From positions 1 through 43,037 of IMG/VR virus record IMGVR_UViG_3300023094_000017: a stretch of DNA of 43,037 bases, one strand, 5' to 3'. Of the stretch, positions 14,505 to 21,754 are shown in pieces. The notes below the pieces were generated by a model. It saw only the letters and a list, made by a program, of their open reading frames with translations. It did not search any database and was not told where the DNA came from. The number at the start of each line of letters is the position of its first letter. Position 1 is the stretch's first letter. The translations under genes and the position numbers were made by a program. This DNA comes from a virus.

Positions 14505-14924
14505 ATGGCAGTATCTAAAAAGGATAGGCAAATAGTATTTGATAAGTTCGGCGGGCGGTGTGCTTACTGCGGTTGTGAATTACTTAAAGGCTGGCATGTA
14601 GATCACGCGGATCCAGTTTTGAGGGTAACCAGGTATTTAACAGACGAAAATAATAGGCGCGTTTGGTGCCATGTTAAGGGAGGCTATAAGACAGAGCAGT
14701 ATTTAGAGCACCCGGAAAATGACGTTTTAGAGAACTATATGCCCGCTTGTGCATCCTGTAATATACTTAAAAGCGGCGGCACAATTGAGCATTTAAGGAC
14801 CTCAATAACCAACTTTATAAAATCGCTGAACGCCTACACAAATCAATATAAATTTGCAAAGCGTTATGGGTTGGTTGTTGAAACTGATAAACCCGTAACC
14901 TTTTACTTTGAGAGTATCAGTTAA
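14505..14924 (+). CDS. HNH endonuclease, 139 aa (paralogue of 9163-9543)
   Basis: CAYCGCELL (19-27), HVDHADP with D33-H34, and a later NYMPACASCNILKSGG form the HNH core. Compared with its paralogue at 9163 it carries an insertion of about 25 residues between the DH and the second cysteine pair. N-terminal 'KFGGRCAYCGC' and C-terminal 'KPVTFYFE' match the paralogue. It is 680 bases upstream of the terminase small subunit. In HK97-like phages an HNH near the terminase takes part in packaging, so either that or homing is possible. Confidence 0.85.
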   Translation: MAVSKKDRQIVFDKFGGRCAYCGCELLKGWHVDHADPVLRVTRYLTDENNRRVWCHVKGGYKTEQYLEHPENDVLENYMPACASCNILKSGGTIEHLRTSITNFIKSLNAYTNQYKFAKRYGLVVETDKPVTFYFESIS

Positions 14925-14942
14925 TTTAATTATATTTAACCA

Positions 14943-15107
14943 ATGAAAAAATACTTACATATAACAGCCAGGCCGCAAAGTGATCTTTTTAAAACGATAT
15001 GTTATTATTGTAATAATGATTATATAGGTCAATCGTGGGTAAGGGAGCATGGAGGTTGGCAAAAAAGCCCCAGACTTATTGAGTGGTGTAAAAAAAATAA
15101 CATATAA
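14943..15107 (+). CDS. Small hypothetical protein, 54 aa
   Basis: MKKYLHITAR... with a CYYC pair around 20-23 and a C-terminal tryptophan-rich basic tail (SWVREHGGWQ). It may be a zinc knuckle. It starts 18 bases after the HNH gene. An alternative in-frame start of the next gene at 15049 would overlap it by 59 bases. Confidence 0.5.
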   Translation: MKKYLHITARPQSDLFKTICYYCNNDYIGQSWVREHGGWQKSPRLIEWCKKNNI

Positions 15108-15122
15108 AAGCAAGCCCCTTAA

Positions 15123-15144
15123 ATGCCCCTACAAAGGGGCTTTG
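15123..15144 (+). repeat. GC-rich hairpin of the dispersed repeat family
   Basis: Sequence around GCCCCTACAAAGGGGC folds into a GCCCC-type stem with a short ACAAA loop. It contains the 11-mer CCCCTACAAAG also found at about 9927, 17530 and 28120. It lies where the peptidase reading frame is ambiguous and may mark the true gene boundary. Confidence 0.6.
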
Positions 15145-15150
15145 CTGGTA

Positions 15151-15597
15151 GTGGGAATACGGATTAAGGAAATAAAGCAAAACGCTTACCTGCAGCCAAA
15201 AGACAGCGGCATGTGTGGTAACTACGCGGTTGCTAATCTACTTAACATAATGCCAGAGGCGGCAATAATAGCTTTTAAGTGTACGGGCACCAATAACCGC
15301 AAAGGCGGCACAACAACAAAGCAGGTAGCTAAAGCCTTAAAGTGGTTAGGTTATCAATGTGATGAACGAATGAAGATAGTAAAGCCGGGCACTATTTACC
15401 CGGATTACTGCTTAATAGCTATTGGGTGGTTTGGCCCGGCGATCAGCAGCGGGCTAAGAAGAGAAACCGCCGCCCATTGGATAGCATATAAAAAAGGCAT
15501 GGTTATATGTTCGGGAGCCGGGATATATACCAGCCTAAAAGAATATACAGAAACAAACAGGGGTTACGCTTATGGGTACCTCGAAGTAAAAAAATAG
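15151..15597 (+). CDS. Papain-like (C39-type) cysteine peptidase candidate
   Basis: MCGNYAVANLL places a cysteine at the start of a helix, as in papain-fold enzymes, and AAHWIAYKKG supplies a His in the expected strand 87 residues later. With the GTG start at 15151 these are C22 and H109; with the earlier ATG at 15049 the protein would have 182 residues. I favour the later start because the upstream stretch overlaps a small gene and a repeat hairpin. Whether it processes phage proteins, acts on the host, or is a C39-like fold without activity is unknown. It immediately precedes the terminase genes. Confidence 0.6.
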   Translation: MGIRIKEIKQNAYLQPKDSGMCGNYAVANLLNIMPEAAIIAFKCTGTNNRKGGTTTKQVAKALKWLGYQCDERMKIVKPGTIYPDYCLIAIGWFGPAISSGLRRETAAHWIAYKKGMVICSGAGIYTSLKEYTETNRGYAYGYLEVKK

Positions 15598-15601
15598 ATC
15601 A

Positions 15602-16102
15602 ATGGGAGCGCCTATAGGAAATCAGTTTTGGAAAATGAGAAGTAAGCACGGCAGGGATAAAATATTTACTGATCCTGCGGTAATGCTTGATGCTTGTTAC
15701 GATTATTTTAGGTATCAGTCTGAAAAGTTTCACAATAAAAAAGAGGCTGTAAAAGGTGGCGAATTTACCGGACAAATAATAGATGTTCCAACAATTACCC
15801 CTTTTAGCTTTCGTCTTATGTGCTCATATTTACACGTTCATTCACATTATTTCAATGAGTTTGAAAAGGCGTTAAACCCAAAAGAAAATGCAATAGATAA
15901 AGATTTTTCGGACGTCATCATACACGTGCGAGAGATAATCGAAGAGCAGCAATTTGAGGGGGCGGCCGTTGGAGCATTCTCAACAAACCTAATAGCCCGC
16001 CGTTTGGGAATGGCAGACAAAGTAAATTCAGAGGTTACCGGCAAAGATGGGGGAGCAATTAAGCACCAGGTAGAGCAGATAACGGGAATAATTGTTGAAT
16101 GA
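15602..16102 (+). CDS. terS: Terminase small subunit
   Basis: Terminase small subunits recognise phage DNA and hand it to the packaging motor. GNQFWKMRSKHGRDKIF at the N-terminus, a helical DNA-binding region, YFNEFEKAL, and the C-terminal GAFSTNLIARRLGMADKV are features of a TerS family common in Bacteroidota phages. The final 'LIARRLGMADKV' is highly recognisable. Length 166 is usual. The end overlaps the large-subunit gene by four bases, matching their joint function. Confidence 0.85.
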   Translation: MGAPIGNQFWKMRSKHGRDKIFTDPAVMLDACYDYFRYQSEKFHNKKEAVKGGEFTGQIIDVPTITPFSFRLMCSYLHVHSHYFNEFEKALNPKENAIDKDFSDVIIHVREIIEEQQFEGAAVGAFSTNLIARRLGMADKVNSEVTGKDGGAIKHQVEQITGIIVE

Positions 16103-17529
16103 TACTTAGCTTTAAAAGCCACGGTAATGATAAGCAAAAACAGGCTTATAGATATTGGGCTGATACTACAACCAGCGATATAGCTTACGGAGGTTCTAAG
16201 GGATCCGGTAAATCATATTTGGGAGCATCCCTTATTTTTGGGGATGCTTTGATGTATCCGGGCACCAGCTATTTTATAGCACGTAAAAAGCTAAACGATT
16301 TAAGAAAGTTTACGGTGCCGACAATATTCGAGGTGCTTACAAACTTTGGTATTGGGCCGGATTACTACCACTACAACCAGCAGGATAGTATTTTTACCCT
16401 GTACAATGGCAGTAAGGTTTATTTGTTAGAAGCTAAATGGATGCCGAGCGATCCCCTTTATATGCGTTTGGGATCAATGCAGTTTACCAGGGGCTTTATC
16501 GAAGAGGCGGGGGAGTTTAGCGAAGCGGCAAAGAATAATTTACATGCCTCTATAGGGCGTTGGAAAAATGACGAATACAATTTGCCGGGTAAGTTACTAC
16601 AGACCTGTAACCCCTCTAAAAACTACCTGTACAAGGATTATTACAAAGCGAATAAGGAAAATAAATTACCTGAATGGCGTAAGTTCATACAGGCTTTACC
16701 GCAGGACAATAAAAAGCTGGCAGCCGGTTACCTTGAAAACCTTGAAAGGATCTTAGATACAAATCAAAAGGAGCGACTATTAAAAGGTAATTGGGAATAT
16801 GATGACGATCCGGCCACCCTGATAGAGTATAATGCCATAGTTGATGCATTTAGCAATAGTCATATTTTAGCAACTGGAAAGCGTTATATTACTTGTGATG
16901 CTGCCCGCTTCGGTACTGATAAAACAATTATAATTGTTTGGGATGGATGGAAAGCCATTAAAATACAGGTTTATCCGCGTACTAAAGTAACTGAGATAGC
17001 GCAATATATCAAAGAGGCTAAAGCTCAGTATAGCGTACCAATGAGTAACATTATTGTTGACGAGGACGGCGTAGGCGGCGGGGTTGTAGATATATTGGGG
17101 TGCCGTGGCTTTGTGGCGAATAGCCGGGCGATAGTGAATAAGGACGCGGATAAGATAGACAGGAACGATAAAAACGTAGCTGGTATAGATGCCCCGGAAA
17201 ACTTTGATAATTTAAAGTCACAATGTTATTTCAAGCTGGCAGATAAGATAAACGCCGGCCAAATGGACATATCAGCATTAAAGAGGTACGAAGAGGAAAT
17301 AACGGAAGAGTTAGAGCAGGTAAAGCAAAAGAGCGTTGATAGCGATCTAAAAAATGGCGTAGTGCCAAAGGATAAAGTAAAAGAGTTAATAGGGCGTAGC
17401 CCGGATTACAGCGATACAATAATGATGCGTATTTGGTTTAGCTTATTCAAAGAATTTAAGACACCTCAAAGCTCATTGCCAAAACCACAACCCAGGGCAA
17501 TGACAGACTTACCGGATGGTTTCTTATAG
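16099..17529 (+). CDS. terL: Terminase large subunit
   Basis: The packaging ATPase and nuclease. Walker A is GGSKGSGKS at 31-39, Walker B ends in the FIEEAGE stretch at 133-139, and LLQTCNPSK near 166-174 is the coupling motif. The RNase H-like nuclease domain starts at YITCDAARFG with D267, continues with VDEDG (D321, D323) and finishes with SPDYSDT near 435-440. The 476-residue length is complete. It overlaps TerS and is followed by paired hairpins and a promoter at 17579. Confidence 0.95.
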   Translation: MILSFKSHGNDKQKQAYRYWADTTTSDIAYGGSKGSGKSYLGASLIFGDALMYPGTSYFIARKKLNDLRKFTVPTIFEVLTNFGIGPDYYHYNQQDSIFTLYNGSKVYLLEAKWMPSDPLYMRLGSMQFTRGFIEEAGEFSEAAKNNLHASIGRWKNDEYNLPGKLLQTCNPSKNYLYKDYYKANKENKLPEWRKFIQALPQDNKKLAAGYLENLERILDTNQKERLLKGNWEYDDDPATLIEYNAIVDAFSNSHILATGKRYITCDAARFGTDKTIIIVWDGWKAIKIQVYPRTKVTEIAQYIKEAKAQYSVPMSNIIVDEDGVGGGVVDILGCRGFVANSRAIVNKDADKIDRNDKNVAGIDAPENFDNLKSQCYFKLADKINAGQMDISALKRYEEEITEELEQVKQKSVDSDLKNGVVPKDKVKELIGRSPDYSDTIMMRIWFSLFKEFKTPQSSLPKPQPRAMTDLPDGFL

Positions 17530-17560
17530 CCCCTACAAAGGGCTATCAAAGCCCCTTTGA
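17526..17560 (+). repeat. Paired hairpins of the dispersed repeat family after terL
   Basis: ATAGCCC (17526-17532) pairs with GGGCTAT (17540-17546), overlapping the terL stop. TCAAA and TTTGA (17546-17560) form a second small hairpin around GCCCC. There is no U-tract directly after, so termination would be weak or Rho-independent only in part. It shares CCCCTACAAAG and CAAAGCCCCTTTGA with other sites. Confidence 0.6.
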
Positions 17561-17578
17561 AACCCCTTTAATATTTGT

Positions 17579-17609
17579 TTTGTATAATTAAACTATAGTG
17601 CTATATTAG
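17579..17609 (+). promoter_or_regulatory. Bacteroidota-type promoter for the tail block
   Basis: TTTG (17579-17582), exactly 19 bases, then TATATTAG (17602-17609), one mismatch from TAnnTTTG. The first gene starts at 17630. The same -7 box, TATATTAG, is used at 29070-29077. Confidence 0.7.
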
Positions 17610-17629
17610 CGCAACTAAAATTTAAACTA

Positions 17630-17851
17630 ATGGATAACGAAGAGCAAAAAAAAGAAGAGCAGCGGGCCGCGTTTGATGCGTGGTTTAACCGGGTGTTAGA
17701 AATTGCGGAGGCGTCCGGCGTATTGGTGGTAGAGGGTTTCGATCAAACATTTGAATATCTGTTTATATCGAATGTAACCCCAGGTAACGTGGTTAAACGC
17801 TACGTAGATACCAGGGTAAGGCTTTATTGTATTAAAAATAACTGCGAGTAA
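17630..17851 (+). CDS. Hypothetical acidic protein, 73 aa
   Basis: A Glu-rich N-terminal helix (MDNEEQKKEEQRAAFDAWFN) is followed by a small alpha/beta domain. It is the first gene after the 17579 promoter. No family is recognised, and its position between terminase and tail genes suggests either a small structural or a regulatory protein. Confidence 0.6.
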   Translation: MDNEEQKKEEQRAAFDAWFNRVLEIAEASGVLVVEGFDQTFEYLFISNVTPGNVVKRYVDTRVRLYCIKNNCE

Positions 17852-17857
17852 ACCACT

Positions 17858-18151
17858 ATGCTAAACACTTTTAAAATAGGAGGTAACTCGACAAATGTTA
17901 GTTTCAACACTCCATCAACCGGCATAATTCAAAAGAGCCACCCCAAAAGTAAATTTACCAGGTTTCACAGTGGTAGCCCAATGGCTAAGCACATGTTAGA
18001 TACCGATGGTAATAAATTGCCAGTAAAGAGAAAGGGGTATAGTGAAAGTTATGATTACCTACCTATCGTTGTATTGCAATTAATGATATTTAGCGATGGT
18101 GATTTAATTTGTGAATTTATATTACAATCAGATTTAGAAGAGAATGTGTAA
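17858..18151 (+). CDS. Hypothetical protein, 97 aa
   Basis: Begins MLNTFKIGGNSTNVSFNTPS. The N-terminal half is Ser/Thr/Lys-rich and probably extended, and the C-terminal half has hydrophobic strands (YLPIVVLQLMIFSDGDLICEF). It overlaps the next gene by eight bases. Unrecognised; possibly a small virion component. Confidence 0.55.
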   Translation: MLNTFKIGGNSTNVSFNTPSTGIIQKSHPKSKFTRFHSGSPMAKHMLDTDGNKLPVKRKGYSESYDYLPIVVLQLMIFSDGDLICEFILQSDLEENV

Positions 18152-18794
18152 CACAACCAAATTAAAATTAAAAACGCTTTTTATTGAAGTGTTTGAGAAC
18201 GGCAAAATAAGCCTGCCCGCATTTGTAACCCCGGAAGATCAAACCCTAAGCATTGAAGAGCTAAAGAGGTGCCGCGAGTATTTGGATTTGATAATAGCAA
18301 ACCCTGATAACTTTCATGTGGTAAAGCCAGTTAAAAAAAGATCGAGCGAAGAGCTTGCAAGGCTTTTAAGCCCCTGTAAATTATATCAATCGGGCCAGCC
18401 TGAAAACCTGTCACCGGGCACCCCGTTTTGCAAGGTGTGTAAAAACGCTTTGGTATTCTCAACCAAAACCGAGCAGGATAACGGACTTTGTTTTGACTGC
18501 GAGAAAAAGCAAATACTTAACCAGGTAAACCGGCAGGTAGGTAATTACGTTGAGCAATTAAAATCAACATTAACCCCGGAGCAACAGGAGTTGGTAAGCG
18601 GTAGCCCAAAACATATTGTTGAAGTTAAAATATCTGAGCGCCTAAATGAGATAGAGGCCGCGCAGCCGGTAGATATGAAGCCCGTAGAAAATGGGCCGCC
18701 GTATAATAATTGTGTAGGTTGCGATAAGGTATTAGCACCCAGGAATAAACAGGACGGGTTCTGTAATATGTGTAAATCAAGAGCGGGTAAATAA
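18144..18794 (+). CDS. Protein with two zinc-ribbon-like cysteine clusters, 216 aa
   Basis: Two separate pairs of CxxC motifs, CKVC...CFDC in the centre (about 95-120) and CVGC...CNMC at the extreme C-terminus, suggest two zinc ribbons. They are linked by a helical stretch (QVGNYVEQLKSTLTPEQQEL). The last base overlaps the start of the tail-assembly-chaperone candidate. The family is not known to me. Such cysteine pairs often join proteins or bind nucleic acid. Confidence 0.65.
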   Translation: MCNTTKLKLKTLFIEVFENGKISLPAFVTPEDQTLSIEELKRCREYLDLIIANPDNFHVVKPVKKRSSEELARLLSPCKLYQSGQPENLSPGTPFCKVCKNALVFSTKTEQDNGLCFDCEKKQILNQVNRQVGNYVEQLKSTLTPEQQELVSGSPKHIVEVKISERLNEIEAAQPVDMKPVENGPPYNNCVGCDKVLAPRNKQDGFCNMCKSRAGK

Positions 18795-19537
18795 TGTTTA
18801 GCAAGTCAATTAAAACAACTTCGGGGCCGTTAAAGATAACGATACCCGAGGATATAAAGGAGTTAACCATAGGCCAATTAATGGCCATGACGCCGGAGCC
18901 GGGGCATAGCTTTAGCGATTTGGAATTACTTAGCAAGTTGAGCGGTATACCAACGGGAGAAAATAATTACGATACTGATAAGGTTTGTTTATACGACACA
19001 TGTAATACTGATGACCTGCAGCCGTTTTACGATGTGATGCAAACCATAGCATACCAGCTAAAGGCATTTATAACCGTCCAGGAGATACCGGAAGAGGTAA
19101 CGCTAATTATGCCACATGATGCCCAGGCAAGCGGCAGGTTTAAGCGCTGGTTTAACAGAGATGTTAAGGGTAAGGTAGTGCCGGTTATATCAAACTTAGG
19201 CATAGCACCAGCCGGCGCATACTACGAGGCAAAAGAATTGATCCGGGCAGAGTATGAGCTTTGGGAGCGAGTAAAGGCAGAGTATGGCGAACACATAGAG
19301 TTTAACCCCTCTATAGAATGCCAGGCTAAACTATTGGCCATTTACTTTTATTGCCCTGCCACCGGCAACAAATACAGCACTAAAACGGATGCCTTTTTAG
19401 ATGTGGTAAAGCAATTGCCGGTTACCCAGGGCCTGCCCATCGCGCGTTATTTTTTTTTGAGGTTTCCAAACTTATCGAAACCGAAAGTAAGGCCCTCGCT
19501 GGAAAGTCTGAGGACATTGAGACGCGGGCAGGCATAG
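18794..19537 (+). CDS. Tail assembly chaperone candidate, zero-frame product (247 aa)
   Basis: Tail assembly chaperones coat the tape measure while the tail tube forms, and many are made in short and frameshifted long forms. The N-terminus (PLKITIPEDIKELTIGQLMAM...SDLELLSKLSGIP) matches the pattern of such proteins in Bacteroidota phages. The zero frame leaves the conserved-looking sequence after the T9 run at 19450-19458 and ends with about 25 basic, shadow-like residues. The -1 frame continues to 19719. It lies in the tail block, but the tape measure is 10 kb downstream, which is unusual. Confidence 0.65.
   Translation: MFSKSIKTTSGPLKITIPEDIKELTIGQLMAMTPEPGHSFSDLELLSKLSGIPTGENNYDTDKVCLYDTCNTDDLQPFYDVMQTIAYQLKAFITVQEIPEEVTLIMPHDAQASGRFKRWFNRDVKGKVVPVISNLGIAPAGAYYEAKELIRAEYELWERVKAEYGEHIEFNPSIECQAKLLAIYFYCPATGNKYSTKTDAFLDVVKQLPVTQGLPIARYFFLRFPNLSKPKVRPSLESLRTLRRGQA
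19450..19482 (+). promoter_or_regulatory. Programmed -1 frameshift signal: slippery heptamer plus stem-loop
   Basis: T TTT TTT (19450-19456) is in the correct phase for -1 slippage. Four bases later GGTTTC (19461-19466) can pair with GAAACC (19477-19482) across a 10-base loop, a stimulatory hairpin at standard distance. Confidence 0.7.
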
Positions 19538-19719
19538 CCCGTTTTGATGTATTCGGCTACCTAAACACCGTTAACAGCTTAGCCGGTGGCGATGTAACAA
19601 AGTGGGATGCAATTTTAAATGAGCCGTATACAAAGATTTTTGTTAAATTAGTAATGAATAAAACAGAGGCCGAGTATCAAAAGCGTTACGCTAAGATCAG
19701 GCAAGAGGAAAATAATTAA
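19456..19719 (+). CDS. -1 frameshift extension of the tail assembly chaperone candidate
   Basis: After slipping at T TTT TTT (19450-19456) the ribosome would read 87 further residues in the -1 frame (FEVSKLIETESK...FDVFGYLNTVNSL...YQKRYAKIRQEENN), giving a 308-residue fusion. This frame is open, with sensible composition and codon use. It ends in TAATG, overlapping the next gene. It has no start codon of its own near its beginning, so it must be expressed as a fusion, unless a one-base homopolymer error has split one gene. Confidence 0.7.
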   Translation, partial: FEVSKLIETESKALAGKSEDIETRAGIARFDVFGYLNTVNSLAGGDVTKWDAILNEPYTKIFVKLVMNKTEAEYQKRYAKIRQEENN

Positions 19720-19838
19720 TGAGTAGAAAACATACACTTGTAAACGCATCTGATTTATGCCTAATAGCGGCAGTCGTTTTAGCTGTTTTAGGGCGCGATG
19801 GTTGGGGGTGGTTTTTATTTGCCGCAATAATTTTATAA
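19719..19838 (+). CDS. Small membrane protein, 39 aa
   Basis: Starts in the TAATG overlap with the frameshift product. A polar N-terminus is followed by two short hydrophobic stretches (LCLIAAVVLAVLG and WGWFLFAAIIL). It ends three bases before the next ATG. It is probably real given the tight packing, but no function is evident. Confidence 0.5.
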   Translation: MSRKHTLVNASDLCLIAAVVLAVLGRDGWGWFLFAAIIL

Positions 19839-19841
19839 ACA

Positions 19842-20336
19842 ATGCTTAAAACCAAAATACAGGCAGTTGTAGCCAGCATGTTAGTAATACCGCCAGTAGC
19901 CCCGGAAACGGATTACACGGCGCCAGGCTTTTTATATGGCACCGCCAACGAGATAAATTTAAAAGGGGATAACCAAACGGTATTCCCTGTTATTTGCTTT
20001 TTTCCTATCCAGCCGGTAACCGTTGGTTTAACACATAGCGGATCCGCGGATAATTGGTATAATATGTACTTTGAGATTTTGTATAAAACAAAATTCGAGA
20101 AAGACAGCAACGATAATGAACCGCTGCAAAATTCAGCTTTGGCCATTGCAAACCGTTTTCTATTTGCTTTAAGGGAGTACAGGGAGACACAAATAAGCCC
20201 GCGTTTTTTCAAGTGGGATGATAAAGAGCAGGCCAGGGCGCAGCCGATCTATAACGCCTACGATGTAAACACCACAGGCATAAGCCTAACATTTAGGATA
20301 AAGACAAGGCTAAATGATTATATACTACCTTGCTAA
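19842..20336 (+). CDS. Putative neck/tail structural protein, 164 aa
   Basis: An alpha/beta protein (MLKTKIQAVVASMLVIPPVAP...) with beta strands carrying paired aromatics (NWYNMYFEILYKTKF), then a helix (ALAIANRFLFALREY). The shape and position between the chaperone and the gp10-like gene resemble small head-tail joining or tail-terminator proteins of siphophages. I do not recognise a specific family. Its last codons form part of a long bidirectional terminator stem (20325-20373). Confidence 0.5.
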   Translation: MLKTKIQAVVASMLVIPPVAPETDYTAPGFLYGTANEINLKGDNQTVFPVICFFPIQPVTVGLTHSGSADNWYNMYFEILYKTKFEKDSNDNEPLQNSALAIANRFLFALREYRETQISPRFFKWDDKEQARAQPIYNAYDVNTTGISLTFRIKTRLNDYILPC

Positions 20337-20373
20337 ACCTTTTAATTATTTAGGTTAAAATTTAGCAAGGTAG
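20325..20373. terminator. Bidirectional terminator bounding a leftward cassette
   Basis: A perfect 13-bp stem (CTACCTTGCTAAA at 20325-20337 with TTTAGCAAGGTAG at 20361-20373) with an inner ACCT/AGGT extension. It overlaps the stop codon of the rightward gene and lies 11 bases from the end of the leftward gene at 20384. Confidence 0.8.
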
Positions 20374-20383
20374 ATTTTATATA

Positions 20384-20671
20384 TTAGCTATATATATCAT
20401 AAGTTAACTTAAATATATCAGGTTTACATGCATAAATTTCACCTTTTACACCTTTGATTATGTAGTCTCCGTAATCTCCTTTCATTTTACCCTCTAATGT
20501 ATTAATAATGCAGTATTGGGGTTTATGTTGAGACTGCGTTTCGTCTTGTCTGTCATAAATAGCATGAATGGTTATTTCATTTGCTATTACTTTTAACTGA
20601 AACCAATCCGGTGAGGTATCAATACCCATCCTAAAAGCTTCTATTACTACTGGTTTTTTTATGAACTTCAT
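20384..20671 (-). CDS. Conserved phage protein of unknown function, 95 aa
   Basis: [16 protein letters not shown] at the start and [20 protein letters not shown] at the end are hallmarks of a small protein family seen across many unrelated phages. No biochemical role is known to me. It is on the opposite strand to all surrounding tail genes. With the small membrane gene upstream of it and its own promoter and terminator it forms an autonomous cassette, like a moron. Confidence 0.8.
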   Translation of the reverse strand: MKFIKKPVVIEAFRMGIDTSPDWFQLKVIANEITIHAIYDRQDETQSQHKPQYCIINTLEGKMKGDYGDYIIKGVKGEIYACKPDIFKLTYDIYS

Positions 20672-20722
20672 GATTTATAAGATTTTATTTATTATTATGT
20701 ATGTTAAAAATAGTTTTGTTAT

Positions 20723-20857
20723 TTAGTATGCAGATGTAGCATGTAGGCCACCGCTGGCAACGTTGCCGATAAACAAAGCGATAGCCAATATTGCCACCGC
20801 TGCAATCAGATAAACTATAACATCTACTAAGGTTAAGGATTTGATAAACTTTTTCAT
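20723..20857 (-). CDS. Small single-pass membrane protein, 44 aa
   Basis: MKKFIKSLTLVDV is followed by one strong hydrophobic helix of about 20 residues (IVYLIAAVAILAIALFIGNV). It is the first gene after the leftward promoter at 20894-20924 and is co-oriented with the conserved gene at 20384. The positive-inside N-terminus suggests insertion in the host inner membrane. Confidence 0.6.
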   Translation of the reverse strand: MKKFIKSLTLVDVIVYLIAAVAILAIALFIGNVASGGLHATSAY

Positions 20858-20893
20858 TTTGTGTTGATTTTAAATTGTTATTGTTTGATGATG

Positions 20894-20924
20894 TAAAGGT
20901 AATACAATAATTTAATTATACAAA
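20894..20924 (-). promoter_or_regulatory. Leftward promoter of the cassette
   Basis: On the minus strand, TTTG (20921-20924), 19 bases, TACCTTTA (20894-20901). The sequence TTTGTATAATTAAATTATTGT here is shared almost wholly with the rightward promoter at 32394, so the spacer too is conserved between two promoters. Confidence 0.7.
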
Positions 20925-20955
20925 CTTTTTTATAAATAATTATATAATTATTTTA

Positions 20956-20963
20956 TATCTTTG
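20956..20963 (+). promoter_or_regulatory. -7 box TATCTTTG directly before a small regulator gene
   Basis: TATCTTTG matches TAnnTTTG exactly and ends four bases before the ATG at 20968, as at 2485. No good TTTG is present 19-21 bases upstream, so the promoter is incomplete or activator-dependent. Confidence 0.5.
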
Positions 20964-20967
20964 AATT

Positions 20968-21138
20968 ATGGATGAAGAGCAAAAGAAAAAAGTAGGCAGG
21001 CCACCGTTTAAGGATCTGCCCGAGAATAAGGCCGCGCAGCATAGTGTAAGTTTAAAGCCTACCGATAAAAAGCGGATAGAGGATAAATTTGGGAGCTTAA
21101 CGCTGGCCTTAAAAAGTTTATTACATAAGTGTAAATAA
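20968..21138 (+). CDS. Small AT-hook/ribbon-helix-helix-like regulator, 56 aa
   Basis: An N-terminal KKVGRPPF resembles an AT-hook arm, followed by HSVSLKPTDKKRIEDKFGS and a closing helix (TLALKSLLHK), a ribbon-helix-helix-like layout. It is divergent from the leftward cassette and could repress the shared 110-bp region. The -7 box ends only four bases before its ATG, so the message may be leaderless. The fold call is moderately sure, the target inferred. Confidence 0.6.
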   Translation: MDEEQKKKVGRPPFKDLPENKAAQHSVSLKPTDKKRIEDKFGSLTLALKSLLHKCK

Positions 21139-21148
21139 TCGTATATTT

Positions 21149-21301
21149 ATGAACGTACAGGAATTAATTAACGAGCTTTTAAAGATAGAGGATAAAACAC
21201 AAAAAGTTACTCACGATTGTGATTATTCATGGTTTGAGGTAATTAAGGTTGAGCAGATCCACGCAACTGAATTAGATGAAGCAATGATATTATTATCATA
21301 A
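21149..21301 (+). CDS. Hypothetical acidic protein, 50 aa
   Basis: MNVQELINELLKIEDK... is an acidic, largely helical small protein. Its stop is immediately followed by the ATG of the gp10-like gene, suggesting cotranslation. Family unknown. Confidence 0.5.
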   Translation: MNVQELINELLKIEDKTQKVTHDCDYSWFEVIKVEQIHATELDEAMILLS

Positions 21302-21754
21302 ATGGAAAGCCCATTACAGAATTTAGGAGATGCAATTAAAGCTAATTTGGTTAACAGCCTAAATAGTAAGAACGCCGTAGCCACCGGGCGCACAATCCGC
21401 AATATTGAGGTTGTAACCGAGGGCGTAACGCGAATGTATATCTTAGGCCCGGAAACCCTTTTAGCTTTGGAGAAAGGCAGACGGCCGACAGGTGCGGCCG
21501 GGCCGGTTAATCGCATACAGTACGGGCCTTATAGCTTTAAGCAAAGCCTTTACCTTTGGATGATAGCCAGGAACATAGATAAGAAAGCATTTTACCCTAT
21601 CTATAAAAAGATAAACGAAAAAGGGTATGAGGGTAGGCCGGGGGTAGTTAGTGAGCCGTTGAGCGATCAAGCAATAAATAAGGCAATGGATGAAAGCTTA
21701 GGCCCATTATCCGAGATATACACACAGCAAGTACTTAAAGAGTTATTTAAATAA
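21302..21754 (+). CDS. HK97 gp10-like tail-component protein, 150 aa
   Basis: The pattern AVATGRTIRNIEV (about 24-36), a YILGPETLLALEKGRRPTG segment, and a following helix that carries the Trp of LWMIARN is the HK97 gp10-like fold used at the head-tail joint or as tail terminator. Length is in the family range. It overlaps the next gene by one base. I am fairly sure of the family but not of which joint position it occupies. Confidence 0.7.
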   Translation: MESPLQNLGDAIKANLVNSLNSKNAVATGRTIRNIEVVTEGVTRMYILGPETLLALEKGRRPTGAAGPVNRIQYGPYSFKQSLYLWMIARNIDKKAFYPIYKKINEKGYEGRPGVVSEPLSDQAINKAMDESLGPLSEIYTQQVLKELFK

